A DNA stretch of 15,777 nucleotides, taken from assembly GCA_016295545.1 (NCBI GenBank), contig JAEDLA010000008.1:1-15777 (forward strand). The letters run 5' to 3'. Of the stretch, positions 15,686-15,777 are shown in pieces. Every line of letters begins with the position of its first letter. The stretch's first letter is position 1. The notes beneath the pieces were generated by a model. The model saw only the letters and a list, made by a program, of their open reading frames with translations, did no database searches and was not told where the DNA came from. Position numbers and translations under genes: made by a program. Source of the stretch: Oscillospiraceae bacterium. GTDB lineage: Bacteria > Bacillota > Clostridia > Oscillospirales > Ruminococcaceae.

Positions 15686-15740
15686 ATACTAATTCCATAT
15701 CGTTCTGTTGAAAAAGTTGTCAGATAGCGTTTCGTCAATC
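15686..15740 (+). repeat. Right copy of the 55-bp inverted repeat
   Basis: Matches the reverse complement of 1-55 at 52 of 55 positions. It starts four bases after the upp stop codon, so it lies in the same sense relative to its upstream gene as the left copy. The next 37 bases to the window end have no counterpart at the left end because that end is cut at the repeat's last base. Confidence 0.85.
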
Positions 15741-15772
15741 AAGGCGACTGACCGCAGACAGGCTGTCGCCTT
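15741..15772 (+). repeat. Perfect 8-bp stem hairpin beyond the right repeat
   Basis: AAGGCGAC (15741-15748) and GTCGCCTT (15765-15772) around a 16-nt loop. It abuts the 55-bp repeat exactly and may be part of the same repeat element, or the upp terminator. Only TTTCAAG follows before the window ends, so a full T-run cannot be judged. Confidence 0.6.
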
Positions 15773-15777
15773 TCAAG

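Noticed and set aside
1..15777. The inverted end repeats as termini of a 15.7-kb composite transposon or integrative element
   Set aside because: No transposase, integrase or cargo-type gene lies between them, and the content includes core housekeeping genes (fhs, tsaE, tsaB, upp). A dispersed repeat at contig ends is simpler.

Overview
The window looks like chromosomal DNA of a low-to-moderate GC Gram-positive Clostridia member, most like Ruminococcus or a related Oscillospiraceae genus. Reasons: strong AGGAGG-type ribosome sites, near-consensus sigma-A promoters with 17-bp spacing, a YtrA-type GntR/ABC operon, fhs, and Firmicutes-like protein sequences. This placement is inference from sequence style, not a database result. 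The odd length and the related repeat at both extremes suggest a whole assembly contig that stops at dispersed repeats.

Layout. (1) 1-55 and 15686-15740 carry a 55-bp repeat in inverted orientation (52/55 identical), in each case just 3' of the outermost gene. (2) 70-3765, minus strand: an autoregulated transporter operon, GntR/YtrA repressor -> ABC ATPase -> two ABC-2 permeases -> CPBP membrane protease, tightly overlapping, with a perfect consensus promoter, two operator-like GTATATATAC palindromes and an intrinsic terminator. (3) 3828-6654, plus strand: a second perfect consensus promoter with a 22-bp dyad at the start site, an unrecognised 307-aa protein, an MscS-type channel and a membrane-anchored metallophosphoesterase with an altered metal site. 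(4) 6738-9862, plus strand: a hybrid histidine kinase whose C-terminal receiver lacks the phospho-acceptor Asp, overlapping an aldo/keto reductase. (5) 9873-11628, minus strand: a sodium:solute symporter with its own promoter, sharing a hairpin terminator region with the reductase. (6) 11674-15681, plus strand: fhs, tsaE, tsaB, rpiB and upp, a same-strand housekeeping series covering one-carbon metabolism, t6A tRNA modification, pentose phosphate isomerisation and uracil salvage.

No tRNA, rRNA, CRISPR array, phage gene or transposase gene is visible. No gap exceeds 300 bp; the largest, 11497-11732, holds two divergent promoters. The housekeeping content argues against the window being a mobile element. 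The clearest leads are the end repeats, the receiver without its Asp, the metallophosphoesterase metal-ligand substitutions, and the unrecognised gene with its dyad-overlapped promoter.
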